From Chromatiales bacterium (GTDB lineage Bacteria; Pseudomonadota; Gammaproteobacteria; Steroidobacterales; Woeseiaceae), in contig JAIBDF010000007.1 in the NCBI GenBank assembly GCA_024679535.1, forward strand, positions 1 to 42,230: a DNA stretch of 42,230 nt. The letters run 5' to 3'. The position numbers and the translations under genes were made by a program. The notes beneath the pieces were generated by a model. The model was not told the DNA's origin and made no database searches. It worked only from the letters and a program-made list of their open reading frames with translations. Positions 1 through 8,600 of the stretch are shown here, in pieces (position 1 is the stretch's first letter; every line of letters starts with the position of its first letter).

Positions 1-1817
1 AGTCCAAAGCGCACCTGTGCGATGTAGTCCGACGTTTCGAATGTCGACACTGGCAATCCAGGCAGGGCTACATCGCGATCGCTGAAATATCGCGTCTGGC
101 CGATTGTTGCGGTCATTAGCTCGCGGCCTGAGTCCAGGTCGAGCACGCGTGTCGTTACGCCAAGACTGACCTGTTCCGTATCACCGATGCGGTCGCCGCC
201 GAGGAACCGATTCTTTCGATAGAGCTGCACGAGATTGATATCCGGTGTAATCGTGTCAAAGACGGGCAGCCCGTCCTGGTCCCGATACGGAATATTCACG
301 TACAGCAAGCGCGGCTCGATGGTCTGGATGCGGTTGGCTCCCGACATCATGCGCTCGAGCACGAGTCCTGTGTCCACGCTGGTGATTGGCACGGTGCGCG
401 TCGGATCCGTCTCAGCTCCGGGCAGAGTATCCGCAAGCTCATAGCGCGTGTAGTCCAGCGCTATCGCGGGTGTGAAAAACCAGCCCGGTCTACTGATTGG
501 GATTTCGACGGACGGCGTCGCGTTGAATCGCCAACCGGTTACGCCCACATCTCGATCGAAGTTCACGAGCTCGCTGTCAAGGCCCAGATTCAAGAAGCTT
601 ACAGGCCAGGCGGTATTGACGAGGACCTGCGGTAAGCGGCGGTAGGGTTCGTCGTCCGGCAAAATCGCCTCGTCAATTGTCTGGTAGTCCTGGGCTTGCG
701 CGAAGAACGACAAATGCTTCGAGTGGTAGTCGAAGCTGGCGTGACGATTCAGGTGCGTGATACTGGAGATACTCAGGCTACCGCCCAAATCCTCGAAATA
801 CTGGCTGTCAGAAACCTCCCGGAAATTGATCTGGTTGCGCCAGCCGTTGTCCCACAAGGTGCGGTGATTGAACTGCAGTTGATGACGCGAATCGTTGACG
901 ATGCTGTCGTTAGACAGATAGTCGGCCGTCACGCCGCCTTCGTTGCGTTCTGTCAGATAGCGGAAGTTTGCTGCGAGCTGGAGTCCGCGGCTCGTCAACA
1001 AGCGGGGCGTAATGGTCGCGTCGTAGTTGGGCGCGATGTTCCAGTAATATGGGACACGAATTTCGTTGCCGCTGCGGCCGGAGCTGCCGATCTCAGGGGT
1101 TAATATTCCGGATTTGCGCGCGTCACTGATCGGGAACGAGATGTGCGGCAGGTAGAGAATGGGCACGTTCTTGAAGCGCAGCTTCATGTTCTTGGCGGTG
1201 CCGACACCGTCCCCCGTGTCGAGCACAATGGACTCGCCCTGCAGCAGCCAGTCCTCCGAATCGGGCGGGCAAGTCGTATATTCGACGCCGCCGAGCGACA
1301 GCGTGCCATTCTCATTGATTTCCAGGGCGTCGGCAGCCCCGCGCGCACTGCTGCTCCCCAGCCAGAATTTCGCCCCTTCGAATCGAATGCGGCCCGTCCC
1401 ATACCCAAATTCGGCCTGTCGACTCAGGATCAGGGTGCCCGGGTCCTCGTAACGCACGCCGCCCTCAAGAAACAATGCCCGTTGCTCAGGAATGTAGCGC
1501 GCGGCCTCGGCAGCCGCGAGCTTGTCGTCACGGCGCAGCAGCACGCCGCCGGTCATGCTGGCCGTCGGATTGTCACCGAGCTGCATCTCAAATGAGCCGA
1601 GTTCAAACAAGATGGTCTCGGGATTATCGGTAATCACGGTGCTGAACGGCGATTCGGCCGATAATGGCCTGCCAATGGACGTCTGGCACGACAGCTCATC
1701 GGCCGCGTGCGCATGTGTCACAGCCAGCAGGGTGCAGGCAAAAATAAGTGGTTTCGCGGACAAAACGGTGTTCGGATCAGCTGTAGGCCGGGGCTTGTAG
1801 TAACGGGATGTTATCAA
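1..1817 (-). CDS. lptD: LPS-assembly protein LptD (N-terminal part; gene runs off the window)
   Basis: LptD is the outer-membrane beta-barrel that, with the LptE lipoprotein, inserts lipopolysaccharide into the outer leaflet. About 605 codons are present and the C-terminal barrel strands lie outside the window; the E. coli protein is 784 residues. Visible features are a signal peptide ending near THAHA-ADE, an OstA/LptA-like jelly roll (GGVLLRRDDKLAAAEAARY), the conserved segment LPHISFPISDARKSGILTPE, and aromatic-rich barrel strands. Two cysteines (in DELSC and TTCPPD) match the two N-terminal disulfide cysteines of E. coli LptD. No ATG is in frame at the 5' end. A TTG at 1817 with GAAGG about 16 bases upstream is used here; an internal TTG at 1763 is the alternative. 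It is divergent from amgK, an arrangement shared with Pseudomonas. Confidence 0.93.
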   Translation of the reverse strand, partial: MITSRYYKPRPTADPNTVLSAKPLIFACTLLAVTHAHAADELSCQTSIGRPLSAESPFSTVITDNPETILFELGSFEMQLGDNPTASMTGGVLLRRDDKLAAAEAARYIPEQRALFLEGGVRYEDPGTLILSRQAEFGYGTGRIRFEGAKFWLGSSSARGAADALEINENGTLSLGGVEYTTCPPDSEDWLLQGESIVLDTGDGVGTAKNMKLRFKNVPILYLPHISFPISDARKSGILTPEIGSSGRSGNEIRVPYYWNIAPNYDATITPRLLTSRGLQLAANFRYLTERNEGGVTADYLSNDSIVNDSRHQLQFNHRTLWDNGWRNQINFREVSDSQYFEDLGGSLSISSITHLNRHASFDYHSKHLSFFAQAQDYQTIDEAILPDDEPYRRLPQVLVNTAWPVSFLNLGLDSELVNFDRDVGVTGWRFNATPSVEIPISRPGWFFTPAIALDYTRYELADTLPGAETDPTRTVPITSVDTGLVLERMMSGANRIQTIEPRLLYVNIPYRDQDGLPVFDTITPDINLVQLYRKNRFLGGDRIGDTEQVSLGVTTRVLDLDSGRELMTATIGQTRYFSDRDVALPGLPVSTFETSDYIAQVRFG

Positions 1818-1869
1818 GCATTTGGATTTGTTACCTTCGCATAGTTTATTAGGTCCTTAAACGCGTTAC

Positions 1870-1883
1870 GGAGATCTGACATC
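1870..1883 (+). promoter_or_regulatory. Shine-Dalgarno GGAG and apparent ATC start codon of amgK
   Basis: GGAG at 1870-1873 lies 7 bases before an ATC at 1881 that is in frame with amgK. From the upstream in-frame stop (TAG 1842-1844) to GTG 1971 there is no ATG, GTG or TTG in this frame. Translation from 1881 gives an N-terminus containing RLAALKAWASG, which resembles the start of Pseudomonas AmgK; initiation at GTG 1971 would remove it. AUC starts are rare, so this is an inference. Confidence 0.5.
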
Positions 1884-2903
1884 GAGAGCCCCAAATCCCC
1901 GGCAGATGCCCGCCTCGCCGCATTAAAGGCGTGGGCCAGTGGCATCGACGCCGTCGCCGGCAGCGAACCGGTGCCCGCCTCCGGCGATGCGAGTTTCCGT
2001 CGCTATTTTCGATTGCAGTCAGGCGCAAATAGTTTCATCGTAATGGACGCGCCGCCCGAGCAGGAAGATTGCCTGCCGTTCCTGCGCGTGGCCGGTTACC
2101 TCGAAGCCATGCAGCTGAACGCACCTCGCATTATCGAAGCCAACCTCGATGACGGTTTCCTTTTGCTCAGCGATCTGGGCAGTCGCCAGTACCTGGACGC
2201 TTTACTTGAGGACACAGCCACCGTGCCGCAATTGTATGCGGATGCAATTGCGGCATTGCTTGCCATGCAAAGCCGTGGCGCTGCCTATCAGTCGCGGCTG
2301 CCTCCCTACGACGATAAGCTACTGCGCTTTGAGCTTTCGTTGTTTCATGACTGGCTGTGCGGTACACATCTCGATATCGGGTTCAGCGATGACGCTGAAC
2401 AGGCCTGGCAAACCTGCTGCGACCTGCTGGTTGCAAATGCCCTCGATCAGCGACAGGTGTTCGTGCACCGCGACTACCATTCTCGCAATCTGATGGTGAC
2501 CACAACCGGCAATCCCGGAATACTCGATTTTCAGGACGCCGTTGAAGGTCCGCTCACCTACGATCTCGTGTCGCTGCTCAAGGACTGCTACGTGCAATGG
2601 CCCGCCGAGCAGGTATGGCATTGGGCGCTTGAGTTTTACAATGGTCTGGATACGGCAGTGCGCCAAGGTATCGACGAAGAACAATTCCGTCGGTACTTTG
2701 AGCTCATGGGTGCGCAACGTCATCTGAAAGCGGCCGGCATATTCGCAAGGCTTTGTCACCGCGACGGCAAGTCGGCCTACCTGGGCGATATTCCGCGGAC
2801 GCTCTCCTACGTTGTCGAACTCCGACCGCGTTATCCGGAGCTCGAATTCGTTATCGAGTTGATCGAGTCGCGGGTGCTGCCCGGCATGGACGGCCCGGAA
2901 TGA
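1881..2903 (+). CDS. amgK: N-acetylmuramate/N-acetylglucosamine kinase AmgK
   Basis: AmgK phosphorylates the anomeric hydroxyl of MurNAc (and GlcNAc) recovered from turned-over peptidoglycan, giving MurNAc-1-phosphate for MurU and bypassing de novo UDP-MurNAc synthesis. The protein is an aminoglycoside-phosphotransferase-fold kinase: a glycine/serine-rich N-terminal region (ASGDASFRRYFR), the catalytic loop VHRDYHSRNL and the metal-binding ILDFQDA. Its stop overlaps the murU start in an ATGA, which suggests translational coupling. The start is uncertain. Homology extends upstream of GTG 1971, but the only codon behind a good ribosome-binding site is ATC 1881, giving 340 residues. The conservative alternative is 1971-2903 (310 residues). 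Confidence 0.88.
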   Translation: MESPKSPADARLAALKAWASGIDAVAGSEPVPASGDASFRRYFRLQSGANSFIVMDAPPEQEDCLPFLRVAGYLEAMQLNAPRIIEANLDDGFLLLSDLGSRQYLDALLEDTATVPQLYADAIAALLAMQSRGAAYQSRLPPYDDKLLRFELSLFHDWLCGTHLDIGFSDDAEQAWQTCCDLLVANALDQRQVFVHRDYHSRNLMVTTTGNPGILDFQDAVEGPLTYDLVSLLKDCYVQWPAEQVWHWALEFYNGLDTAVRQGIDEEQFRRYFELMGAQRHLKAAGIFARLCHRDGKSAYLGDIPRTLSYVVELRPRYPELEFVIELIESRVLPGMDGPE

Positions 2904-3547
2904 GGGCAATGATTCTCGCGGCTGGACGCGGTGAACGCCTGCGACCACTGACAAACCAGCTTCCGAAGTCGCTGGTCGAGGTGCGCGGCCGGAGTTTGCT
3001 CGAACGCCATTTGGACAACGTGCATGCCGCAGGCATTGACACTGTCGTTATCAATCTCGGCTGGCTCGGCGATCAAATTGTTGAGCGTCTGGGTTCGGGC
3101 AAACGCTACGGCCTCGAGATCATCTACAGCCAGGAAGGCGAGGATATTCTCGAGACAGGTGGCGGCATTCATAAAGCGCTGCCACAGCTTGGCATCGAAC
3201 CGTTTCTTGTTGTCAACGCCGACATTTACACCGACATGCCGGTGCCCGATATGCAAATAAGTGACAGTCACCTTGGGCATTTGGTGATGGTGCCGACACC
3301 CGAATATCGGGAGCGTGGCGACTTTGATCTCGAGGAAGGCCTGATTCGCAACGGCGAAAGTGCGGTGTTCACATTCAGTGGCGTTGCGATTTATCGGCCT
3401 GAATTCTTCGACGGATGTGAAGCAGGGCGCTTTCCGCTGGCACCAATGCTGCGCGAGGCGGCCGATCGAGGCCAGTTGTCAGGCTCGCTTTATAAAGGCC
3501 TGTGGGCTGATGTTGGCACGCCGGAACGTCTCGCCGCGCTGCAGTGA
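2900..3547 (+). CDS. murU: N-acetylmuramate alpha-1-phosphate uridylyltransferase MurU
   Basis: MurU is a nucleotidyltransferase that converts MurNAc-1-phosphate and UTP to UDP-MurNAc, the last step of the cytosolic recycling route that starts with AmgK. The 215-residue protein opens with MRAMILAAGRGERLRPLT, the nucleotide-binding signature, followed by PKSLVEVRGRSLLERHL, and has ILETGGGIHKAL and VVNADIYTD typical of sugar-nucleotide transferases. The ATG at 2900 overlaps the amgK stop by four bases. A longer reading frame extends upstream inside amgK, but the signature sits exactly at this ATG. The gene converges on lipB with a 10-base gap. Confidence 0.93.
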   Translation: MRAMILAAGRGERLRPLTNQLPKSLVEVRGRSLLERHLDNVHAAGIDTVVINLGWLGDQIVERLGSGKRYGLEIIYSQEGEDILETGGGIHKALPQLGIEPFLVVNADIYTDMPVPDMQISDSHLGHLVMVPTPEYRERGDFDLEEGLIRNGESAVFTFSGVAIYRPEFFDGCEAGRFPLAPMLREAADRGQLSGSLYKGLWADVGTPERLAALQ

Positions 3548-3557
3548 CCCCAGCGCT

Positions 3558-4169
3558 TCAGTTGCCGGGCAGCCCAAGGTGTCGCAGCAGGTGCGGAAGT
3601 AATTTCTTTGAGGTGGATTCCAACGGCAGATCGATGCCCAGCCGGTGCAGGTCGGTCATCTTGAGTTCCGCGTAGCCGCAAGGGTTGATACGCGTGAACG
3701 GCTCGAGGTCGACATCCACATTCAGCGCCATGCCGTGAAAGCTCGAACCGCGCCGGATCCGAAGCCCGACGCTTGCCAGCTTATTGCCTTCCACGTAAAC
3801 GCCGGGTGCGTCGGCTCGTGCAGCTGCCGCGACATCGTGTTCGGCCGCAAGGTCGACGACGCTGTGTTCGAGCGCAGTTACCAGCGTGCGCACGCCAATA
3901 TTGGCACGGCGAATGTCGATCAGCGGATAGACCATGAGCTGGCCGGGCCCGTGAAACGTAACCTGGCCTCCGCGATCGATTTGCACGACAGGAATGTCAC
4001 CGGGCGCCAGCAGATGTTCCTTGCTTGCATTGAGTCCGAGCGTAAAGACAGGTGGGTGTTCACAAAACCAGATTTCGTCCGGCGTCGACTCATCACGTTC
4101 GTCCGTGAATTTCTGCATCTCGCGCCAGAGCGGCACGTAGTCCTGGCGGCCGAGGTAGCTGGTCTTCAC
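3558..4169 (-). CDS. lipB: Octanoyltransferase LipB
   Basis: LipB transfers octanoyl groups from acyl carrier protein to lipoyl domains of 2-oxoacid dehydrogenases and GcvH, the first step of lipoate synthesis. The 203-residue protein shows RGGQVTFHGPGQLMVYPL, the lysine-containing GNKLASVGLRI and the segment SSFHGMALNV...INPCGY with the likely catalytic cysteine. It starts with GTG at 4169, and that GTGA overlaps the ybeD stop. The order dacA-ybeD-lipB is the same as in E. coli. LipB is the last gene of the long minus-strand cell-wall series. Confidence 0.95.
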   Translation of the reverse strand: MKTSYLGRQDYVPLWREMQKFTDERDESTPDEIWFCEHPPVFTLGLNASKEHLLAPGDIPVVQIDRGGQVTFHGPGQLMVYPLIDIRRANIGVRTLVTALEHSVVDLAAEHDVAAAARADAPGVYVEGNKLASVGLRIRRGSSFHGMALNVDVDLEPFTRINPCGYAELKMTDLHRLGIDLPLESTSKKLLPHLLRHLGLPGN

Positions 4170-4429
4170 AGCGCCATAAGGACGTCTTCATGATCCGAAA
4201 CGTCCTGGTAGATGTCGTCGAGTTGTTGCTGGCTCGTCGCCGTGACGGTAATGGTGATCGATACAAATCGCTCATTGCGGCTTAGCGACTCTTTTATGGC
4301 GCTGTCCGCGACGGTGTCCGTATGTTTCTCAATGAGCGTGCGGGCGGTTAGACGAAACTCCGGCGAGTTATGCCCCATCATTTTGACGGGAAACTCACAG
4401 GGAAATTCGATTGCGGATTCTTCAGTCAT
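4166..4429 (-). CDS. ybeD: DUF493 family protein YbeD
   Basis: This 87-residue cytosolic protein belongs to the DUF493/YbeD family, a small alpha/beta fold resembling regulatory ACT domains. Its conserved segments are FPCEFPVKMMG near the start and SRNERFVSITITVTA in the second half, close to the C-terminus. The biochemical role of the family is not established, although it is almost always found between dacA and lipB. The start lies 2 bases after the dacA stop and the stop overlaps the lipB GTG, so the three are very probably cotranscribed and coupled. Confidence 0.9.
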   Translation of the reverse strand: MTEESAIEFPCEFPVKMMGHNSPEFRLTARTLIEKHTDTVADSAIKESLSRNERFVSITITVTATSQQQLDDIYQDVSDHEDVLMAL

Positions 4430-4431
4430 GT

Positions 4432-5577
4432 TTACTCGAACCAGAGGCTGATGCTGTCCTTGGTACGCTGCCAGAATGAACCGATGGGATTGTCATCGAG
4501 CGCACGCAGCGACGTGCTCAGGAGCTGGTCCGTACCGAGGCTAATTTTCAGCTCGGCGACAGGCTGGCCGGCTGCAATTGGGGCCTCGACAATCGCAGGA
4601 ATGTCCAGCGTGGATTCGAGTTTGTCATAGCTGCCTCTTGGCACCGTGATGTACAGGTCCTCAAGTACGCCAAGTCGAGATGTGATGTTTTCCGATTTCC
4701 AGATGCGCGCCGTCGTGACTTCTTCGCCAGCTTTGTACAGCAGCCTTGTTTCGAAAAACCGGAAACCGTAATTGATGAGCGCCTGGCTGCCATCCGTGCG
4801 CGCCCTGGTGCTCGAGGTGCCGAGTACGACGGCAACGATACGCATGCCATCGCGCAGGGCCGAGGAAACGAGGCAATAGCCTGCGGCATCCGTGTGGCCG
4901 GTCTTGATGCCATCGACGGACGGGTCGCGCCACAATAGCGAATTACGATTGCTCTGTTTGATATCGTTGTACGTAAATTCCTTGACCGCGTGGCGGGCGT
5001 AATAGTCGGGGAAATCGTTGATCAGGGCGCGGGCCAGAGTGGTGAGATCGCGCGCGGTGGTTACATGACCCTCGGCAGGCAGGCCCGTGGCGTTGACGAA
5101 GTGGCTTGAGAGCATGCCCAGCTGCTGTCCGTACTGGTTCATCATCTGCGCGAATACGCCCTCGGTACCAGCGATGTGCTCGGCCAGCGCGACGCTCGCA
5201 TCGTTGCCGGACTGCACGATCATCCCCATCAAAAGATCCTCGATCCTCACCCTTGTGCCGACTTCGATAAACATGCGCGACCCGGGCGTTCGCCAGGCGC
5301 GCTCGGAGATCGTTACTTCGTCGTCGAGCTGGATTTGCCCCTGACTGAGGGCCTTAAAGACCACATACGTTGTCATGATCTTGGTGAGACTGGCCGGTGC
5401 CAGCGGCGAGTCGGGATCGAGGGACGCCAGTTCGTGCCCGGTGGTGCCATCGACAACCAGGTAGCTCTTGGCACCGATGATCGGCGGCGCCGGGGCCGGC
5501 ATCATTGACTGCGCGTGAGCATTTGTCGCAAAGAGGAAAACGAGGGTAAGAAGAGCGCAGGACAAGCGTGTAGACAT
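4432..5577 (-). CDS. dacA: D-alanyl-D-alanine carboxypeptidase (PBP5/6 type) DacA
   Basis: DacA removes the terminal D-alanine from peptidoglycan pentapeptides at the outer face of the inner membrane. The 381-residue protein has a Sec signal peptide ending near ATNAHA-QS, the SxxK motif with S63 (SLTK), the SGN motif in VQSGNDAS, and the KTG motif in DGIKTGHTDAAG. A C-terminal beta domain follows. The final amphipathic stretch (GSFWQRTKDSISLWFE) is the membrane anchor typical of PBP5 and PBP6. It is followed directly by ybeD. A candidate promoter lies in the 47-base gap after rlpA and the very end of that gene. Confidence 0.95.
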   Translation of the reverse strand: MSTRLSCALLTLVFLFATNAHAQSMMPAPAPPIIGAKSYLVVDGTTGHELASLDPDSPLAPASLTKIMTTYVVFKALSQGQIQLDDEVTISERAWRTPGSRMFIEVGTRVRIEDLLMGMIVQSGNDASVALAEHIAGTEGVFAQMMNQYGQQLGMLSSHFVNATGLPAEGHVTTARDLTTLARALINDFPDYYARHAVKEFTYNDIKQSNRNSLLWRDPSVDGIKTGHTDAAGYCLVSSALRDGMRIVAVVLGTSSTRARTDGSQALINYGFRFFETRLLYKAGEEVTTARIWKSENITSRLGVLEDLYITVPRGSYDKLESTLDIPAIVEAPIAAGQPVAELKISLGTDQLLSTSLRALDDNPIGSFWQRTKDSISLWFE

Positions 5578-5613
5578 GTGGCCTCTGAAACGGGTGAATC
5601 GGTTTGGGCGGGT

Positions 5614-5643
5614 ATTGTACGCGGCTAATCAGAAATTAGGTAA
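5614..5643 (-). promoter_or_regulatory. Candidate internal promoter for dacA-ybeD-lipB
   Basis: On the minus strand, TTACCT (5643-5638) and TACAAT (5619-5614) are separated by 18 bases and lie just upstream of dacA, overlapping the 3' end of rlpA. The -10 matches the sigma-70 consensus at 5 of 6 positions and the -35 at 4 of 6. This is a sequence match only. Confidence 0.35.
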
Positions 5644-6461
5644 GGATCGGTGATTCCGATACCCTCGAGCTCATCAACGAGCACGTCGTACTGCGTCACA
5701 CCGGCTACAGGTCCGATTCGGACTCGGTAGAGCACGCGGTCTGGTGCACGTTCCTCGTGGATAAAGGCATTCTTGATACCGGCCAGCGACAATGCGCCAA
5801 GCCGGCGCTCTGCGTTTGATCGATCGCCGAAGGCGCCAACCTGAACATATACCTTGTGGTCAGCTGGTTCAGGTTGCGAGACGCCGGATTTCACCGGGGG
5901 CGCTGAACGTGACGTAGCGGTTCGCGTTGGCCTGTCGCCTGCCGGCTGGTCGAAACTGATCGCTGTCACTTCAACAAGACTCGTGCCGTCCTTGATCATG
6001 TCGAGTTTGATGGCCGCGGCATAGGAAAGATCGATGATGCGATTGTGCACAAAGGGTCCGCGATCGTTGACGCGAACAATGATGGATTTGTCGTTGCGCA
6101 GATTGCGCACCTGTACGTACGTTGGCAGTGGCAGCGTCTTATGCGCTGCCGTCATCGCGTACATATCGTAGGGTTCACGATTCGACGTCAGGTTGCCGTG
6201 AAACTTCTTGCCGTACCAGGAGGCAACGCCGCGTTCCTGGTAACCCGAGCTCGACGGCATGACCGTGTAGCGTTTACCGAGAACCTCGTAGACCGGCCCA
6301 TTGCCGTAGCGGCTGCGTGCCTCGGGGCGGGGCGTGACTTCGCCCGACATGTCAGGGATTCGTGAGCTTCCCGACGGCGGTCCATCGCCTTTGACCGTGG
6401 TGCCGCCGCAGGCGGAGAGCGCGAGCAGGCTGATTGCCAGCAGCGGCAACCTAGCCCGCAT
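5625..6461 (-). CDS. rlpA: Septal ring lytic transglycosylase RlpA (lipoprotein)
   Basis: RlpA is an outer-membrane lipoprotein that, in Pseudomonas, cleaves glycan strands lacking stem peptides. The 278-residue protein starts with a lipoprotein signal whose lipobox LSAC gives a mature Cys at about residue 17. It then has a double-psi beta-barrel domain (GVASWYGKKFHGNLTSNREPYDMYAMTAAH split by variable residues, then RVNDRGPF) and a C-terminal SPOR domain from about residue 200 (VYVQVGAFGDRSNAERRL...VLYRVRIGP). The E, D and H residues of the catalytic cleft are visible. Its ATG overlaps the mltB stop by 11 bases. The SPOR domain would direct it to denuded glycan at the septum. Confidence 0.94.
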   Translation of the reverse strand: MRARLPLLAISLLALSACGGTTVKGDGPPSGSSRIPDMSGEVTPRPEARSRYGNGPVYEVLGKRYTVMPSSSGYQERGVASWYGKKFHGNLTSNREPYDMYAMTAAHKTLPLPTYVQVRNLRNDKSIIVRVNDRGPFVHNRIIDLSYAAAIKLDMIKDGTSLVEVTAISFDQPAGDRPTRTATSRSAPPVKSGVSQPEPADHKVYVQVGAFGDRSNAERRLGALSLAGIKNAFIHEERAPDRVLYRVRIGPVAGVTQYDVLVDELEGIGITDPYLISD

Positions 6462-7461
6462 TAGCCGCTACCTTGCGCGCGATTTCCTGGCCGAGCTGGT
6501 ACGCCGCGAGCGCGTACATCGCGCTGCGGTTGTATTTCGTGATCACAAAGAAGTTATGGAAGCCGACCCAATGTTCGGTGCCACCGTCACCCTCGTAAGT
6601 GAGGAGTTCGCCCTTGCTGTCCGCGGACAGGTCCGTCGCGAATACGACACCCTGCCTGCTGAGTGATTCCACCGTTGTGGCGGCCTTGAGCTTGTTCTTT
6701 GGTTCTGGCACCGGCCCCTTCCAGCGATTGCTCAGGGTGGCCTGGCTCGCAACTTCCTCGCCTGTACGCCATTTATGCTCGACGAAGTAGTTGGCGACGC
6801 TGCCTGACACATCAGCCCAGTTGTCCCATATATCGCGCTTGCCGTCACCCGTAGCATCCACTGCGTAGGCACGGAAACTCGACGGCATGAACTGTGGTCG
6901 TCCCATCGCGCCCGCGTAAGAACCGACCGGCACGGTTGCATCAATCTTTTCCTCGCGCGCAAGAATAAGAAATTGCACAAGTTCGTTGCGGAAAAATTTC
7001 GAGCGTGGTGGATAGTCAAAAGCCAGTGTGACCAGCGCATCGATAACGCGGTCCCTGCCCGTGATGCGACCGTAGTAGGTCTCAACACCGATAATCCCCA
7101 CGATCATTTCGACGGAAACGCCGGATTCCTTCTCGATACGCTCGAGCATCTCGCGATTCTCCAGCCAGAAGGTCGTGCCGGCCGCGATGCGCTCCTTCGT
7201 AATGAAGATCTTGCGGTACTCGGCCCAGCTCAGCTTTTTCTCGGCGGGCGTAGAAATCTTCTTGATGATGGACTGTTTGATTTCGGCCCTGCCGAGGACG
7301 TCGGCAAGCGCATCCCGACTGAATTCGTGCTCGGTAACCATCTCGTCGATGAATGCCGTGACATCCGGACGCGTCACATCCAGGAACGATTTGTCGGCAG
7401 CTTGGGAGCAGGAAACGGAAACGGCAAAGATCGCAGCGGTAGCGAGTAAGCGATTTTTCAT
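6451..7461 (-). CDS. mltB: Membrane-bound or periplasmic lytic murein transglycosylase B
   Basis: MltB cleaves the MurNAc-GlcNAc bond of peptidoglycan to give 1,6-anhydro-MurNAc ends, the material later recycled through AmgK-MurU. The 336-residue GH103-family protein has a signal peptide and the catalytic glutamate in GVETYYGRITGRDRVIDAL. It also carries AGAMGRPQFMPSSFRAYAVD and a D-x-D-G-x-x-D-like calcium-type loop (DATGDGKRDIWD). The cysteine near the end of the signal (SVSC) lacks a good lipobox, so a soluble periplasmic form cut after SQA is more likely than a lipoprotein. The start overlaps the rodA stop in TGATG. Confidence 0.93.
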   Translation of the reverse strand: MKNRLLATAAIFAVSVSCSQAADKSFLDVTRPDVTAFIDEMVTEHEFSRDALADVLGRAEIKQSIIKKISTPAEKKLSWAEYRKIFITKERIAAGTTFWLENREMLERIEKESGVSVEMIVGIIGVETYYGRITGRDRVIDALVTLAFDYPPRSKFFRNELVQFLILAREEKIDATVPVGSYAGAMGRPQFMPSSFRAYAVDATGDGKRDIWDNWADVSGSVANYFVEHKWRTGEEVASQATLSNRWKGPVPEPKNKLKAATTVESLSRQGVVFATDLSADSKGELLTYEGDGGTEHWVGFHNFFVITKYNRSAMYALAAYQLGQEIARKVAANAG

Positions 7462-8600
7462 CAGTGCGGCAGTAATTTCCGGTGGGAGTGAATGGACATG
7501 AGAATACCGAAACCCGCCATCAGCGTCACCATTGAGGTACCGCCGAAAGAAACGAGGGGTAACGGAATGCCGACGACAGGCACAATTCCTGTGACCATTG
7601 CCGTGTTCACGAACACATAAACCATGAACGTCAGGCTGATGGAGCCGGCGAGCAGGCGCGAATAGGTGTCATGTGCCTGCACCGCAATGTACAGGCCACG
7701 TCCGACAACGAACATATAAAGCGTAAGTAGCGTCAGGACACCCAGCAGGCCGAACTCCTCACCGAGCACGGCGAAGATGAAGTCGGTATCGCGTTCCGGC
7801 AGAAATTCCAGCTTTGCCTGTGAGCCATTGGTCCAGCCCTTGCCAAACATCCCGCCGGAGCCGATGGCAATCTTCGACTGAATGATGTTGTAGCCGGCGC
7901 CGAGCGGGTCGCTGTCCGGATTAAGCAGTGTGAGGACGCGTTGCTTCTGGTAATCCTGCATGAAATTCCAGAGTACAAGAGCACCGGGCACGGCGGCGAC
8001 AGCCAGGCCAAGCATCAGCCGGAACGACATGCCCGCCAGCACGATGACGATCACGCCGGAGGCCGCAATGAGCAGCGACGTACCGAGGTCGGGCTGCTTG
8101 GCAATGAGTAGCGTTGGCACTGCAATCATGACCGCGATAATGAAAAGCTGCCCCAGGTGGGGTGGAATCTGGCGGTCGTGCAGGTACCAGGCCGTCATCA
8201 TCGGCACACCGAGCTTCATGGCTTCGGAAGGCTGAAAACGAATACCGAGATCGAGCCAGCGCTGGGCCCCCTGGCCGACGTCGCCCTGGGTCAATACGAG
8301 AACCAGCAGAACCAGGCCGGCGACATAGCCCCAGGGCGCCCAGCGTCGCAGGAAATCGGGGGGCAGTTGCGCAACGACCAACATGGCCACGATCGCGACC
8401 CCGATGCGCACCACCTGGTTCATGAGCAGCCGATTGCTCTCACCAACAGCGCTGTAAAGAACGAACAGGCCCAAGGCACACACGAGTAACAGCCCGCCAA
8501 GCAGGGGGCCGTCTATATGGAGGCGCCGCAGAATGCCCGAAAAACTTGTCATCGGCGGCGCGTTGGGTGCGAAGAGGCTTTGTGTATCGCTAAGGCGCAT
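7461..8600 (-). CDS. rodA: Peptidoglycan glycosyltransferase RodA (SEDS family)
   Basis: RodA polymerises lipid II into glycan strands within the elongasome, paired with PBP2. The polytopic membrane protein has about ten helices and SEDS-family segments such as WLDLGIRFQPSEAMKLGVP, ERDTDFIFAVLGEEFGLLG and the C-terminal GIPLPLVSFGGTSMV. The ATG at 8600 gives 379 residues and an 11-base overlap with the mrdA stop. An upstream in-frame ATG at 8624 would add eight residues. The start at 8600 is preferred because GGGG lies about 10 bases upstream and the same 11-base overlap recurs at mltB/rlpA. Confidence 0.95.
   Translation of the reverse strand: MRLSDTQSLFAPNAPPMTSFSGILRRLHIDGPLLGGLLLVCALGLFVLYSAVGESNRLLMNQVVRIGVAIVAMLVVAQLPPDFLRRWAPWGYVAGLVLLVLVLTQGDVGQGAQRWLDLGIRFQPSEAMKLGVPMMTAWYLHDRQIPPHLGQLFIIAVMIAVPTLLIAKQPDLGTSLLIAASGVIVIVLAGMSFRLMLGLAVAAVPGALVLWNFMQDYQKQRVLTLLNPDSDPLGAGYNIIQSKIAIGSGGMFGKGWTNGSQAKLEFLPERDTDFIFAVLGEEFGLLGVLTLLTLYMFVVGRGLYIAVQAHDTYSRLLAGSISLTFMVYVFVNTAMVTGIVPVVGIPLPLVSFGGTSMVTLMAGFGILMSIHSHRKLLPH

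Noticed and set aside
1906..1923. ATG at 1906 as a possible amgK start
   Set aside because: It is in a different frame and meets a stop after six codons.
2319..2954. 211-codon minus-strand open frame opposite amgK
   Set aside because: Antisense to amgK and the murU start; no motif support.
7390..7461. MltB as a lipoprotein because of a cysteine near the signal-peptide end
   Set aside because: The residues before that cysteine (S-V-S) do not make a lipobox, while a normal signal-peptidase site follows at SQA-AD.
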